A program made the translations under genes and the position numbers. The notes beneath the pieces were generated by a model. It saw only the letters and a list, made by a program, of their open reading frames with translations. It was not told the origin of the DNA and did not search any database. From IMG/VR virus record IMGVR_UViG_3300024490_000059, positions 1 to 20,200 of that record: a stretch of 20,200 nucleotides of DNA. The stretch is one strand, 5' to 3'. Shown here one piece after another: positions 6,640 to 14,436 of the stretch (positions are counted from its first letter, which is position 1; each line of letters starts with the position of its first letter). This DNA comes from a virus.

Positions 6640-6963
6640 ATGGCCTACAATCTAAACAATCTCTTCCCCAAGCCGGCGATCTACCGCAACTCGCCGGTAG
6701 CTGACCAGCGACTGACCGTTGACGGCACGGCGGGTGGCGTCCAGTTGTCCGCGTTTGCTGACACGACGAACATGATCGTGCTGGACGTGCAGGACGCCGA
6801 CGTGATGTGCACGTTCGACGGCTCGGCCCCGACCAGCACCAATGGTCACCGGCTGTACAGCGGCTCGCATTACACTTGGAGCACGGCCACGGCTGGGGCG
6901 GCCAAGTTCATCCGCCAAGGCAGCACCAGCGCCGCCATCCAAGCCAGCGAGTTCCAACTGTGA
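6640..6963 (+). CDS. Small beta-rich structural protein of unknown function (107 aa)
   Basis: I do not recognise a family. The 107-residue protein is beta-rich and Ala/Thr/Ser-rich (PVADQRLTVDGTAGGVQLSA, NMIVLDVQDADVMCTFDGSA, TAGAAKFIRQGSTSAAIQAS). The pattern (a strand on a response to a condition such as VMCTFDGSAPTSTNGHRLYSG) is typical of small phage virion proteins found between connector and fibre genes, perhaps a decoration or tail-attachment protein. No signal peptide or membrane segment is seen. The leader TTAATTAGAACAAAGCC has no Shine-Dalgarno. The stop overlaps the GTG start of the next gene by 4 nt. Confidence 0.7.
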   Translation: MAYNLNNLFPKPAIYRNSPVADQRLTVDGTAGGVQLSAFADTTNMIVLDVQDADVMCTFDGSAPTSTNGHRLYSGSHYTWSTATAGAAKFIRQGSTSAAIQASEFQL

Positions 6964-7145
6964 CCCCCGGCACGTTCGCCTCTTTCGTTGATATGCTTGG
7001 TCGCAGGTTTGCGACTGGGCTGAACGATACCGTCATCTACGATTCCAATGAGCCGGTGCAGCCGGACGGGTATCTGGTGACGGCAACAGGCGACCGTTTC
7101 CAAACGTCTGCTGGTGACCTGATCGTGTACGTCCAAACTCCTTAA
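6960..7145 (+). CDS. Small protein of unknown function (61 aa)
   Basis: The GTG at 6960 overlaps the previous stop as GTGA, which supports this start by translational coupling; in the same frame the reading is open further upstream but that part is a shadow of the previous gene. The 61-residue product (TPGTFASFVDMLGRRFATGL, NDTVIYDSNEPVQPDGYLVT, ATGDRFQTSAGDLIVYVQTP) has a short amphipathic helix followed by strands. I do not recognise it. It may be a small tail component made together with the 107-aa protein. Confidence 0.6.
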   Translation: MTPGTFASFVDMLGRRFATGLNDTVIYDSNEPVQPDGYLVTATGDRFQTSAGDLIVYVQTP

Positions 7146-7157
7146 CGCCCTACTTCC

Positions 7158-8594
7158 ATGGCTGACATTCGCATTAACGCCCTAGCCACGACAGCCGCGA
7201 GCACGGCGTCAGATGATTTCGTAGCCGTTGACGGCAGCGCGAACGGCACGCGCAAGCTGAACGCCTTCAGCCCCACGTTTGGCGGCAACCTCACCGTCAG
7301 CGGGACGGGGACGAGCGCTATCAACAATCTTTCGATCACTCCAACAAGCGGTCATGTTTATTTAACTGGGCCAAGTGCAGCTGGTAAATTCATCACGCTT
7401 CAAAATGGAAATGCTACAGGCGGCATCAATTTTAGAGATAGCGCAGGTAATGAAGTAGGTAGCTACTATCAGGTTACTGATGTGTGGACATTTTCTAAAA
7501 ACACCACCATCTCCGGCAACCTCACCGTCAGCGGAGGGACGATCACGGGCGGGACGAGCGGAATGTCGCTGGCTAGTGGCGGCACCAATCAGAACTTATC
7601 AATTACGCCAAGCGGTACAGGCCGCGTTCACATTGCAAAGTCGGCTGGCCAAGACTCGTACATTGAACTTGCTGGAAATGGTAACACCGCAGGGACAAGC
7701 AGCGTAGTGATCGGGCAAAGCGGCGCTGATCTAGGTGTTCTCTACAACCGAAAAAACGCTGCCCTTTCTTTCGGTACTAACGGTACTGAAGCGGCTCGCT
7801 TCTTCGCCAACGGCAATCTGTTCATCGGTGCATCTCCGGTGGACGGCGGGCAGAAGTTGCAGGTGAACGGGACGGCGGCGATTACTGATCAAACGATTCT
7901 TGGTTCATCTGCTATTTCAGCTAACCAACTTTTGAGCATTAAAAAAGATACAGCCAATTATGGATTGATTGGATTATCAAACTCAAATACAGCGGGTTAC
8001 TCATCCATTGAGCTGTTTGATAATACATCTACACAAACTGGCGCGATTGGATATGGTAATGCTTCGGTTGGAGTTACGGGTGTGCGCGGTAAGGTTTATA
8101 TGTATTCAACTGGTGACATTGCTTTCCTTTCTGGAGGCACCACCACCGCCCTGACGCTCGACTCCTCTCAAAACGCGACGTTTGCGAAGAGTATCACCGC
8201 AAGTGGACCGCTTACGCTATCGTCATCCACACAAGGAAATGCGAATTTCTACGCTATTTCTACATCTGCGAGTGCCAACTTTGGTGCGTTGTACGAAGCT
8301 GATGCAAGAACCCAATCTGCAAATGCGCGTTGGAATTGGGGAACCGGCTCTACAGATGGCGGTGCAGCAGCGGATTCATTCCGTATTCGTGAACGGGTAA
8401 CTGGCGTAAATACATTGGTGATTAGTGCCGTAACTGGCAACGCGACGTTTGCAGGAAGCCTCACAACCTCTGCTCCTACTGGCGGCGCTGGCGCGTGGGA
8501 GCTAGGCGTCTATAGCGCAACCGCTCCGACTGCTACCGGCTACGTCACCATCGAAATCGGCGGCGTTCAATACAAGCTCCTAGCCTCAACCTAA
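7158..8594 (+). CDS. Tail fibre protein, mosaic (478 aa)
   Basis: This is probably a trimeric tail fibre that contacts the host surface. The N-terminus (ADIRINALATTAASTASDDF, VAVDGSANGTRKLNAF) is the common attachment type of phage fibres. The shaft consists of repeated beta units: GGNLTVSG (residues 43 and 119), LSITP followed by a Gly-rich turn (58 and about 146), and NATFA-SxTxS (339 and 428). The end (AWELGVYSATAPTATGYVTI, EIGGVQYKLL) looks like a short beta cap. No intramolecular chaperone (S74 peptidase Ser-Lys) motif was seen. Stretches around 7321-7500, 7900-8140 and 8210-8430 are much more AT-rich than the GC-rich repeat borders, which suggests module exchange. The leader is CGCCCTACTTCC without Shine-Dalgarno. 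Confidence 0.8.
   Translation: MADIRINALATTAASTASDDFVAVDGSANGTRKLNAFSPTFGGNLTVSGTGTSAINNLSITPTSGHVYLTGPSAAGKFITLQNGNATGGINFRDSAGNEVGSYYQVTDVWTFSKNTTISGNLTVSGGTITGGTSGMSLASGGTNQNLSITPSGTGRVHIAKSAGQDSYIELAGNGNTAGTSSVVIGQSGADLGVLYNRKNAALSFGTNGTEAARFFANGNLFIGASPVDGGQKLQVNGTAAITDQTILGSSAISANQLLSIKKDTANYGLIGLSNSNTAGYSSIELFDNTSTQTGAIGYGNASVGVTGVRGKVYMYSTGDIAFLSGGTTTALTLDSSQNATFAKSITASGPLTLSSSTQGNANFYAISTSASANFGALYEADARTQSANARWNWGTGSTDGGAAADSFRIRERVTGVNTLVISAVTGNATFAGSLTTSAPTGGAGAWELGVYSATAPTATGYVTIEIGGVQYKLLAST
7284..7534 (+). repeat. Direct repeat pair in the tail fibre gene
   Basis: The 20-mer GGCAACCTCACCGTCAGCGG occurs at 7284-7303 and again at 7515-7534, both in the same frame and encoding GNLTVSG. 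A second pair, AACGCGACGTTTGC, is at 8172-8185 and 8439-8452 and encodes NATFA. The GC-rich identical borders enclose AT-rich DNA, so they could serve as recombination joints for exchanging fibre modules. Confidence 0.8.
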
Positions 8595-8603
8595 CCTTCA
8601 TCC

Positions 8604-8978
8604 ATGAATACAGCTATTGTACCAGTCGCCGTCTATCCGGCCACCGCCAACACGCTCTACCTGCGCAGCATCGGTTTAGGCCCGCCGCCCTCCTACTACT
8701 ACGAGTTGCAGGATGTGCAGGTGGTCGAGAAGACCCGCGAAGTCGCCAATCCCGCCTACGTCCCCGCTTCCGTGGACGCTGACGGCAACGACGTTCCCGC
8801 GCAGGGCGAGCCCACGATCACGGAGACCTACACGGAGACGACCGTTGTCGTTCTGAAGAACGGCAACGTGAACATGACCATCGACCAATGGGACAACTGG
8901 GCGGCTGGTCCCGAGACCGAGGACGAGCCCTACCAGCTGGACTGTATCGCCTTGAATCTCGGCCTGGTTCGCGCCTAA
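8604..8978 (+). CDS. Hypothetical protein after the tail fibre (124 aa)
   Basis: I do not recognise a family. The 124-residue acidic protein is beta-rich (IVPVAVYPATANTLYLRSIG, YYYELQDVQVVEKTREVANP, TYTETTVVVLKNGNVNMTID) and ends with QWDNWAAGPETEDEPYQLDC. It sits directly behind the fibre gene (9-nt leader CCTTCATCC, no Shine-Dalgarno) and may be a fibre accessory or chaperone; this rests on position only. The stop TAA overlaps the ATG of the next gene by one base. Confidence 0.7.
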   Translation: MNTAIVPVAVYPATANTLYLRSIGLGPPPSYYYELQDVQVVEKTREVANPAYVPASVDADGNDVPAQGEPTITETYTETTVVVLKNGNVNMTIDQWDNWAAGPETEDEPYQLDCIALNLGLVRA

Positions 8979-9124
8979 TGAAGTCCAAGGAACTCATCAA
9001 AGCCGAGATCGTCAGCCAGCTCCAGCAGCAGTCCATGGCTGTCTTGGTGGACACGCTCACCGAGGCCCATGCCAAGATTGCGGAGCTGGAGCAAAAGCTG
9101 GCTGAACTGAAGAAGGACGCCTAA
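8978..9124 (+). CDS. Short coiled-coil protein (48 aa)
   Basis: The ATG at 8978 shares its A with the previous stop codon (TAATG), a strong sign of coupling. The 48-residue product (MKSKELIKAEIVSQLQQQSM, then AKIAELEQKLAELKKDA) is almost entirely a heptad-repeat helix and probably oligomerises. Similar very short helical proteins behind fibre genes may help fibre assembly, but no specific function can be assigned. Confidence 0.65.
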   Translation: MKSKELIKAEIVSQLQQQSMAVLVDTLTEAHAKIAELEQKLAELKKDA

Positions 9125-9154
9125 ACAGGCGCTCCCTCGGCTGGTGGGGATGCG

Positions 9155-11668
9155 ATGAACCGTTACCGCTCATACGGGGAGCTTGATGACCAGCCGAAAA
9201 CGGTTGGGGACGGATCGTTCATCGGCGTGGACGAGTACAACGCCGGGGAGAACATCCAGCCCGGCAACGTCCAGAAGGCCGTAAACCACGACTTCACCTC
9301 GCAGGATGCCAATACGCGGGGTGGGTTCGTCTGCTATCCCGAGCTTGGCACGGTGCCGTTCGGCCAGGCTTGGACGTACAATGCTGTTGGCGCTGTTCCT
9401 AACTTCAGAGACGTAAGCTACGGAGCTGGCGTGTTCGTGGCGGTAGGGCTGGGTGGCGCCATTTACAGTAGTCCAGACGCCGTAACGTGGACGGTACGGA
9501 CGCCACCTAATGGGGCCAACTACACGGACATTGCTTACGCCAATGGACGTTTTGTGGTCGTTGGAGGCACCGTGGTTGGCGTAACGGAGCCCGTCGCTTA
9601 TTCCGATGATGGCATCACTTGGACGCTGCCCGCGACTCCTTTTACCGCCACGCGTACCGGGATTGCCTATGGCGATGGGAAGTGGGTGGCGGTAGGCAGC
9701 CAAGCCGTTTCAATCAGCACGGACAATGGCGTTACTTGGAGCAGCACGACTGGCATTTCCGCGCTAGCCTTGGCCCAAGGTGTTAGCTTTGGAAACGGAA
9801 TCTTCTCCGCTGTTGGAATCAACGGTGTGGTCACATCTCCAGATGGGGTGACGTGGACTTCCGTTTCAATCCCGTCGATTGGCATACCGTTGGACATTGT
9901 TTTCGGTAATCAGAAGTTTGTCGCCCTTGATGCCAACGGGCAGATCTTTACCTCGCCAGATGCGGTGACATGGACCCGCACCCGTTTGTCCGATGGTGAT
10001 ACTTGGCGCACGATAACCTACGGGAATGGCTTTTTCGTAGCGTTTGCCGATTTGACCGGCGGCGACAATGTGATGTATTCCATCGACGCCACCAACTGGA
10101 TTAGGCCGAGTGGCGTACCGAACTACTCCTGGCAGGGAAGCACCTACGGTAACGGCTTATTTGTAGCTGTCGGGGATAGCGGAGCTACGATGTACTCCGA
10201 GAGCGTCTCCACATCCATCTTTGCCTCCGGTATCTACTCGGACCCCAACAACGTCGGGGAAACGTGGATAATGATGTTGGCGTACGACGAGGTTGGCTTC
10301 TTCGCCAACGGTCGTACCAAGAAGACAATCAGCTTGGGAAGCTACACGGTCACTGAACAGTCCACGATTGTTCAAGCCAACAACTACGTCTACATCTTCC
10401 GGGGGCCGGACCAGACCCCGCTGTACTGGGACGGTAACTGGAACGGGACGTTCGCCCTTGTCCCCGATACCAACCTTCCTGACTCATTTGAGTCGATTCC
10501 GAACAGCAACCAAGCCACCTACTACCAGAACCGGCTTTGGGTCGTAAAAGGCAAGGACGGGCTGGCTGCGTCGGACGTGCTGGAGTTCACGGACTACGAC
10601 CCGCTGGCGAACGAGTTTAACCTCAACACGGGTAACTCGGACTACATCGTAGCCACCTACCCCTTCGGCCAGAACAGCCTAGTCGCCTTCAAGAACAAAT
10701 CGATCTTGCTGCTCCAGAACGTGGAGGGCAGCCTGTCCGACGTCACGGTCACCGAGATCACCCGCCAAGTGGGCGTGGTGGGCATTAACGGGGTTACGTC
10801 CATTGGACCAGACTTGGCCTACGTCAGCAACCGGAACATCAACCTGCTGACGCTGACATCCACCAATAACGCCCTCCAGCACAAGATCCTCCCGCTATCC
10901 ACCCGCATCCGTAAGATCATGGATCGGGTCAACTGGGAGGTGGGCTACAAGATCAGCTTGGGCTATTGGAACAACAAGCTGTACGTCGCCCTCCCGCTGG
11001 ACAACAGCTTGGTCTGCAATGCCGTGGTGGTGTACAACTTTACCACGGAGAACTGGTACGGTGAGTGGGCGTTCTCGGACACGCTCAACATGTGCATCCA
11101 AGGCTGGCAGGTAGTGAACTACTTGGGGCTGCAACGGATGCACGCCATCACGGAGGATGGGCGGATCTTCGTCACGGATGAGGGGCAGAACGACATCAGC
11201 GGGACGACGGTAGCCGAGATCAGCACCCAGCTTGTCACCCGTGCCTACGACACGGACAACCTGAACCACTTCCAGCGGCGGATCTACCTGGATGTGGCTA
11301 CCAACCGACCCAAGTTCTCGGCTGCCGCCTTCACGGAAGGGGCGAGCGAGGAGAGCACGCTACTGACGGACCAGACGTACAGTCGGTCAGAGACGTGGAA
11401 ATTTGCGGATTCCGCTTACGATCTGACCAACGCCAATAACGACTACAATCGGGCGTACCGGAAAGATTACTCGACCGGACCCGATAGCGTGCAGCCGGGA
11501 ACCGGCTTTGAGCCCGAGATGGTGCAGGAGTTCCGCCTTCCGCTTATCACCCGCCGTCAGGGCCGGTTGAGCTGGATTGAAGTGACGAACACCCAAGGCT
11601 TTATCAGCGTCATGTCGCTCGGCTACGAGACCCGAGCCGGTCAGCGAGCCAACCTTGTACAAGTCTAA
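9155..11668 (+). CDS. Tail nozzle/stabilisation-like protein with seven propeller-like repeats (837 aa)
   Basis: This large virion protein is best read as the distal tube or nozzle protein of a short tail (P22 gp10/T7 gp12-like role). Residues 1-80 start with a basic segment and GSFIGVDEYNAGENIQPGNV. Residues 84-352 hold seven repeats of about 40 residues of the form YGNGxFVAVG, then a strand, SPDGVTWT and a loop. Residues 370-680 return to the nozzle type: YQNRLWVVKGKDGLAASDVL, EFTDYDPLANEFNLNTGNSD, LVAFKNKSILLLQNVEG, then WNNKLYVALPLDN and VVVYNFTTENWYGEW. The C-terminal 150 residues are beta-rich. The start at 9155 follows GGTGGGG; another ATG at 9150 is out of frame. The assignment to a nozzle role comes from position and these motifs and could be checked by structure prediction. 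Confidence 0.65.
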   Translation: MNRYRSYGELDDQPKTVGDGSFIGVDEYNAGENIQPGNVQKAVNHDFTSQDANTRGGFVCYPELGTVPFGQAWTYNAVGAVPNFRDVSYGAGVFVAVGLGGAIYSSPDAVTWTVRTPPNGANYTDIAYANGRFVVVGGTVVGVTEPVAYSDDGITWTLPATPFTATRTGIAYGDGKWVAVGSQAVSISTDNGVTWSSTTGISALALAQGVSFGNGIFSAVGINGVVTSPDGVTWTSVSIPSIGIPLDIVFGNQKFVALDANGQIFTSPDAVTWTRTRLSDGDTWRTITYGNGFFVAFADLTGGDNVMYSIDATNWIRPSGVPNYSWQGSTYGNGLFVAVGDSGATMYSESVSTSIFASGIYSDPNNVGETWIMMLAYDEVGFFANGRTKKTISLGSYTVTEQSTIVQANNYVYIFRGPDQTPLYWDGNWNGTFALVPDTNLPDSFESIPNSNQATYYQNRLWVVKGKDGLAASDVLEFTDYDPLANEFNLNTGNSDYIVATYPFGQNSLVAFKNKSILLLQNVEGSLSDVTVTEITRQVGVVGINGVTSIGPDLAYVSNRNINLLTLTSTNNALQHKILPLSTRIRKIMDRVNWEVGYKISLGYWNNKLYVALPLDNSLVCNAVVVYNFTTENWYGEWAFSDTLNMCIQGWQVVNYLGLQRMHAITEDGRIFVTDEGQNDISGTTVAEISTQLVTRAYDTDNLNHFQRRIYLDVATNRPKFSAAAFTEGASEESTLLTDQTYSRSETWKFADSAYDLTNANNDYNRAYRKDYSTGPDSVQPGTGFEPEMVQEFRLPLITRRQGRLSWIEVTNTQGFISVMSLGYETRAGQRANLVQV
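9404..10210 (+). repeat. Seven protein repeats (beta-propeller-like) within the nozzle gene
   Basis: Repeats begin at residues 84, 125, 169, 209, 247, 286 and 328 (FRDVSYGAGVFVAVG, DIAYANGRFVVVG, GIAYGDGKWVAVG, GVSFGNGIFSAVG, DIVFGNQKFVALD, TITYGNGFFVAFA, GSTYGNGLFVAVG). The first five also end in SPDAVTWT-type strands; the sixth has SIDATNWI, and the seventh has lost the Trp. Seven units suit a seven-bladed propeller. The DNA copies have diverged, so this is an old duplication. Confidence 0.85.
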
Positions 11669-11682
11669 CGACCTTCACTACC

Positions 11683-12288
11683 ATGCCAACTGTTAGTCCA
11701 GGCTACACTTTCACCGGCACAAACGACCCGATCACCTACACCAAGCTAAACCTGTTGGGTCAGCCGACGGTGGCGGCGGTGGGGCCGAACGACGTTACGA
11801 CCACGACTATCGCTAATCTGGCGGTGACTACGGCAAAGATCGCCGACGATGCTGTGACCACGGCAAAGATTGCCGATGATGCGGTGACGACGGACCAGAT
11901 CGCTTCGGGGAACACCTACGATGCCGCCACGCTGTCGGGCGGCACGACCATCACGCAAGGAACGCCCCTTTACGAGACATACAGCACGGTTAGCTTTGGC
12001 TCTCCGATCAGCCTGACGTTTACGGCTACGGACGGAAACACTCGCCGCATTGCTTGCAGTAGCAGCACGGCGGCTACCATCAACGCCGCTACGGTTCCCC
12101 GTGCTGGATACGCGCTTCAGCTTTCATTCACCACGGATGCCACGGGTGGCAACGTCATCACGTTTGGAACAAACTTTAAGACCACGGGAACGTACACGCT
12201 GACTGGAGCGAGCAAGTACTTCCAAATCACGTTCATCTCTGACGGAAACAATCTCTTGGAGGTCAGCCGTACCGCTGCTGTCGGATAA
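11683..12288 (+). CDS. Small fibre or spike-like protein with 10-residue repeats (201 aa)
   Basis: The 201-residue protein has a short N-terminal part (PTVSPGYTFTGTNDPITYTK), four 10-residue repeats at 37-76 and a beta-rich C-terminal domain (ISLTFTATDGNTRRIACSSS, GYALQLSFTTDATGGNVITF, ASKYFQITFISDGNNLLEVS). The repeat type (AVTTAKIADD) is common in stalks of trimeric phage fibres, followed here by a beta sandwich that could bind a receptor or cap the trimer. It follows the nozzle gene with the leader CGACCTTCACTACC without Shine-Dalgarno. The stop shares a base with the next start (TAATG). The fibre role is inferred from the repeats. Confidence 0.7.
   Translation: MPTVSPGYTFTGTNDPITYTKLNLLGQPTVAAVGPNDVTTTTIANLAVTTAKIADDAVTTAKIADDAVTTDQIASGNTYDAATLSGGTTITQGTPLYETYSTVSFGSPISLTFTATDGNTRRIACSSSTAATINAATVPRAGYALQLSFTTDATGGNVITFGTNFKTTGTYTLTGASKYFQITFISDGNNLLEVSRTAAVG
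11791..11910 (+). repeat. Four 30-bp repeats encoding decapeptides
   Basis: The units DVTTTTIANL, AVTTAKIADD, AVTTAKIADD and AVTTDQIASG follow each other without gaps at residues 37-76 of the 201-aa protein. The two middle units are identical in protein but differ at several third-codon bases, so they are not the result of very recent slippage. Confidence 0.9.
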
Positions 12289-14435
12289 TGGCTATCAAAC
12301 TTCCAGCTTACGGGTTTGAAGACGTAATGGACGATGAGTCCTACGGGACAAACCCCGCTGGAGAAGACATTACTCAAAACGAGATTCAAGAACAAGAGGG
12401 AGAAGCCATGGCTGAACCAACAAAATTCCTAGTCGAAAACGAAGCTATCAGCCAAGGCGGCGGCCTCGGCAGCATGTTCGACTTCAGCTCTGGCGGCAGC
12501 ATCTTCAGCGTCCCAAGCAGCATCCTTGGTGGTTCCGACGTCACGGGTTTTGGTACGCCAACCTTCCTTGGCGGTGCTGGGCCGACGTTTAGCGTTCCGT
12601 TTACTGGGAGCACTCTGGCTGGTGCCGGCTTGGGGCCGGGCGAGATGTCGTTCTTCCAGCCCAGCGGTCAGATCGCACCCGGCAGCACCTACATCGCTCC
12701 GGCTGATTTTGCCGTGGGAGGCGGTAATCCGTTCGCCACATTCGGCACTGCTCCGCTGGAACGGATTGACCTCGGAGAAACTGGTGGTGCCGACATGACC
12801 GGCGTTACCTTGCAAGGCACGCCTTATCGCAATGTCGGGATTGACCAAACTGTTGTTCCTGCGGGAGCAGCCGGTTCCGATGTTTTAACCACGACCGGCG
12901 CCCAAACGCCGACCGTCACGGCTGGCAGTGATGTTGTGACTACGGGGGCTGAAGGCGGTGGCGTTACACGCCTTGATCCATTTGTTGTTTCTGGAACAAA
13001 ACCTCCCGGCGGCACAATAAACTTGAGTGACATTTACACGCCGGGGCCGACCGGCGGTAGTGCATTGCTTGGAGGCGTTAGTACATCTGCCCCCGGTGCT
13101 ACCGTGGTCATGGACCCGTTCCAAGTTACGGGAACACGGGAACCTGCTCAATTCACGCTCAATTTGGCCCCCGGGACCACCCAGCCAACTGCTGGAGGCA
13201 CCGATGCTGGCGTTCAGACGTTGCCGACGATGGTAGTGTCGGAAACCCGCCAGACGACGCCTACGGCTACCCCAGAGCAGATGCGCGACTTGCTGAATCA
13301 AGCGACGCAGGCTTGGGGCCAAACGCTGACACTTCCCCCGGTAACGGTCGGAACTGGTGGCACGGTGACACCGGAACCCGTAACGACGACGATTCCTCCC
13401 GTTACGCCTCCTCCGATAGCTCCGATCATTCCGCCGGCTGTGTCCGTGCCGACGACGACCACCCCAACGCCCACTGTTCCGACGCCGCTGCCGTCAACGC
13501 CTGCACCAACCACGGTGACTGGTGGCACAACGACGCCAACCACCACAACAACCTCTTCCGCCATGACTCAACGTGACATTGCCGCAGAGCTGGCGAAGAC
13601 GATGCCCGCTCTCCAGCAGTACCAAGGCGCCATCCAGAAGATGTATGGCGACCTGTACAGCCAGTTCCTGCCCAAAGGCATTAGCCAGACGGAGCAGGGG
13701 CTGATTAACCAGTACCAGAGCGATCTTGCCCGCTTGCAGCAACGGCAGGCTGGTATGCTGTCCCCCGAGGACGTTCGTCAGGCCCAGCAGTCAGCCCGTG
13801 AGGCTTATGGCGCCCGTGGTCAGGTAATGGGTCCGGGAGCGATTGGAGCCGAGATCCTTAACCGTGAGGCCATCCGCCAGCAACGGGAGGATCAAGCCCG
13901 TGCTGCTCTCCAGCAGAGCTACGGCAACATACTGAACATGTCCAACATCCAGACGGGCAACTTGTTCAGCCCGATTGCCAGCCTAATGGGATCCACGTTC
14001 AACCCGCTCGGTGCCTACCCGGCTGACGTCTACGGAACAAACGTCAACGCCCAGCTTGCCCGCGAGATTGCCCAGAAGAACTACGAAGCTGCGATTGAAT
14101 CTGCTCGTTTGTCTGGTGCAGCTGGTCGTTCGGCTTCCACTACATCCGCAGCGGGTCAGATCGGTGCTGCTGCTCTTCCCTACCTGCTTTCCAGCATCTT
14201 CTGTTGGGTCGCCCGCGAGGTTTACGGCGAAGACAACCCGAAGTGGATGCAGTTCCGCGATTGGATGTTCCGCCATGCGCCCGCTTGGTTCTTCAACTTC
14301 TACCTAGAGAATGGCGAGAAGATCGCTGCTTGGTTAAAGCGCCATCCGTGGGCGAAACGTCCGATCCGCATGTGGATGGACAGCCGTATCCGTTCGATGG
14401 AAAAACGTGAACTGGCACTGAAGGAGGCCGTTTAA
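12288..14435 (+). CDS. Large Gly/Thr/Pro-rich virion protein with TonB-box-like repeats (715 aa)
   Basis: No full-length family was recognised. In order: residues 1-60 acidic; 60-220 Gly/Ser/Thr-rich and low-complexity; 229-238, 275-284, 312-321 and weakly 349-358 repeats of the form LDPFVVSGTK, MDPFQVTGTR, LPTMVVSETR, LPPVTVGTGG; 350-425 Pro/Thr linker; 426-620 helical, Gln/Ala-rich (VRQAQQSAREAYGARGQVMG), with a short MGPGAIGAEI turn; 621-700 hydrophobic-then-aromatic end (ALPYLLSSIFCWVAREVYGE). That C-terminal part is known to me from many phage virion proteins and recalls the CFI-box C-terminal domain. Start ATG overlaps the previous stop; a second ATG at 12408 has a GAGGGAG sequence before it and could be an internal start. 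Position between fibre and ejection genes suggests a tail or internal virion protein acting during host entry. Confidence 0.6.
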   Translation: MAIKLPAYGFEDVMDDESYGTNPAGEDITQNEIQEQEGEAMAEPTKFLVENEAISQGGGLGSMFDFSSGGSIFSVPSSILGGSDVTGFGTPTFLGGAGPTFSVPFTGSTLAGAGLGPGEMSFFQPSGQIAPGSTYIAPADFAVGGGNPFATFGTAPLERIDLGETGGADMTGVTLQGTPYRNVGIDQTVVPAGAAGSDVLTTTGAQTPTVTAGSDVVTTGAEGGGVTRLDPFVVSGTKPPGGTINLSDIYTPGPTGGSALLGGVSTSAPGATVVMDPFQVTGTREPAQFTLNLAPGTTQPTAGGTDAGVQTLPTMVVSETRQTTPTATPEQMRDLLNQATQAWGQTLTLPPVTVGTGGTVTPEPVTTTIPPVTPPPIAPIIPPAVSVPTTTTPTPTVPTPLPSTPAPTTVTGGTTTPTTTTTSSAMTQRDIAAELAKTMPALQQYQGAIQKMYGDLYSQFLPKGISQTEQGLINQYQSDLARLQQRQAGMLSPEDVRQAQQSAREAYGARGQVMGPGAIGAEILNREAIRQQREDQARAALQQSYGNILNMSNIQTGNLFSPIASLMGSTFNPLGAYPADVYGTNVNAQLAREIAQKNYEAAIESARLSGAAGRSASTTSAAGQIGAAALPYLLSSIFCWVAREVYGEDNPKWMQFRDWMFRHAPAWFFNFYLENGEKIAAWLKRHPWAKRPIRMWMDSRIRSMEKRELALKEAV
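12972..13361 (+). repeat. Three to four TonB-box-like peptide repeats
   Basis: The encoded motifs LDPFVVSGTK (12972-13001), MDPFQVTGTR (13110-13139), LPTMVVSETR (13221-13250) and the weaker LPPVTVGTGG (13332-13361) share hydrophobic-x-x-x-x-V-T/S-G/E-T-R/K. The start points are 46, 37 and 37 codons apart. The DNA copies are dissimilar, so the peptide pattern appears conserved while codons have drifted. Confidence 0.6.
14421..14427 (+). promoter_or_regulatory. Strong Shine-Dalgarno for the 546-aa internal protein
   Basis: AAGGAGG lies 9 nt before the ATG at 14437 and within the last codons of the preceding gene. It is the second near-ideal ribosome binding site in the window. Confidence 0.8.
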
Positions 14436-14436
14436 G

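Noticed and set aside
11821-11910. CRISPR-like or regulatory DNA repeat
   Set aside because: The repeats are in frame, without spacers, and encode the decapeptide stalk of the fibre-like protein.
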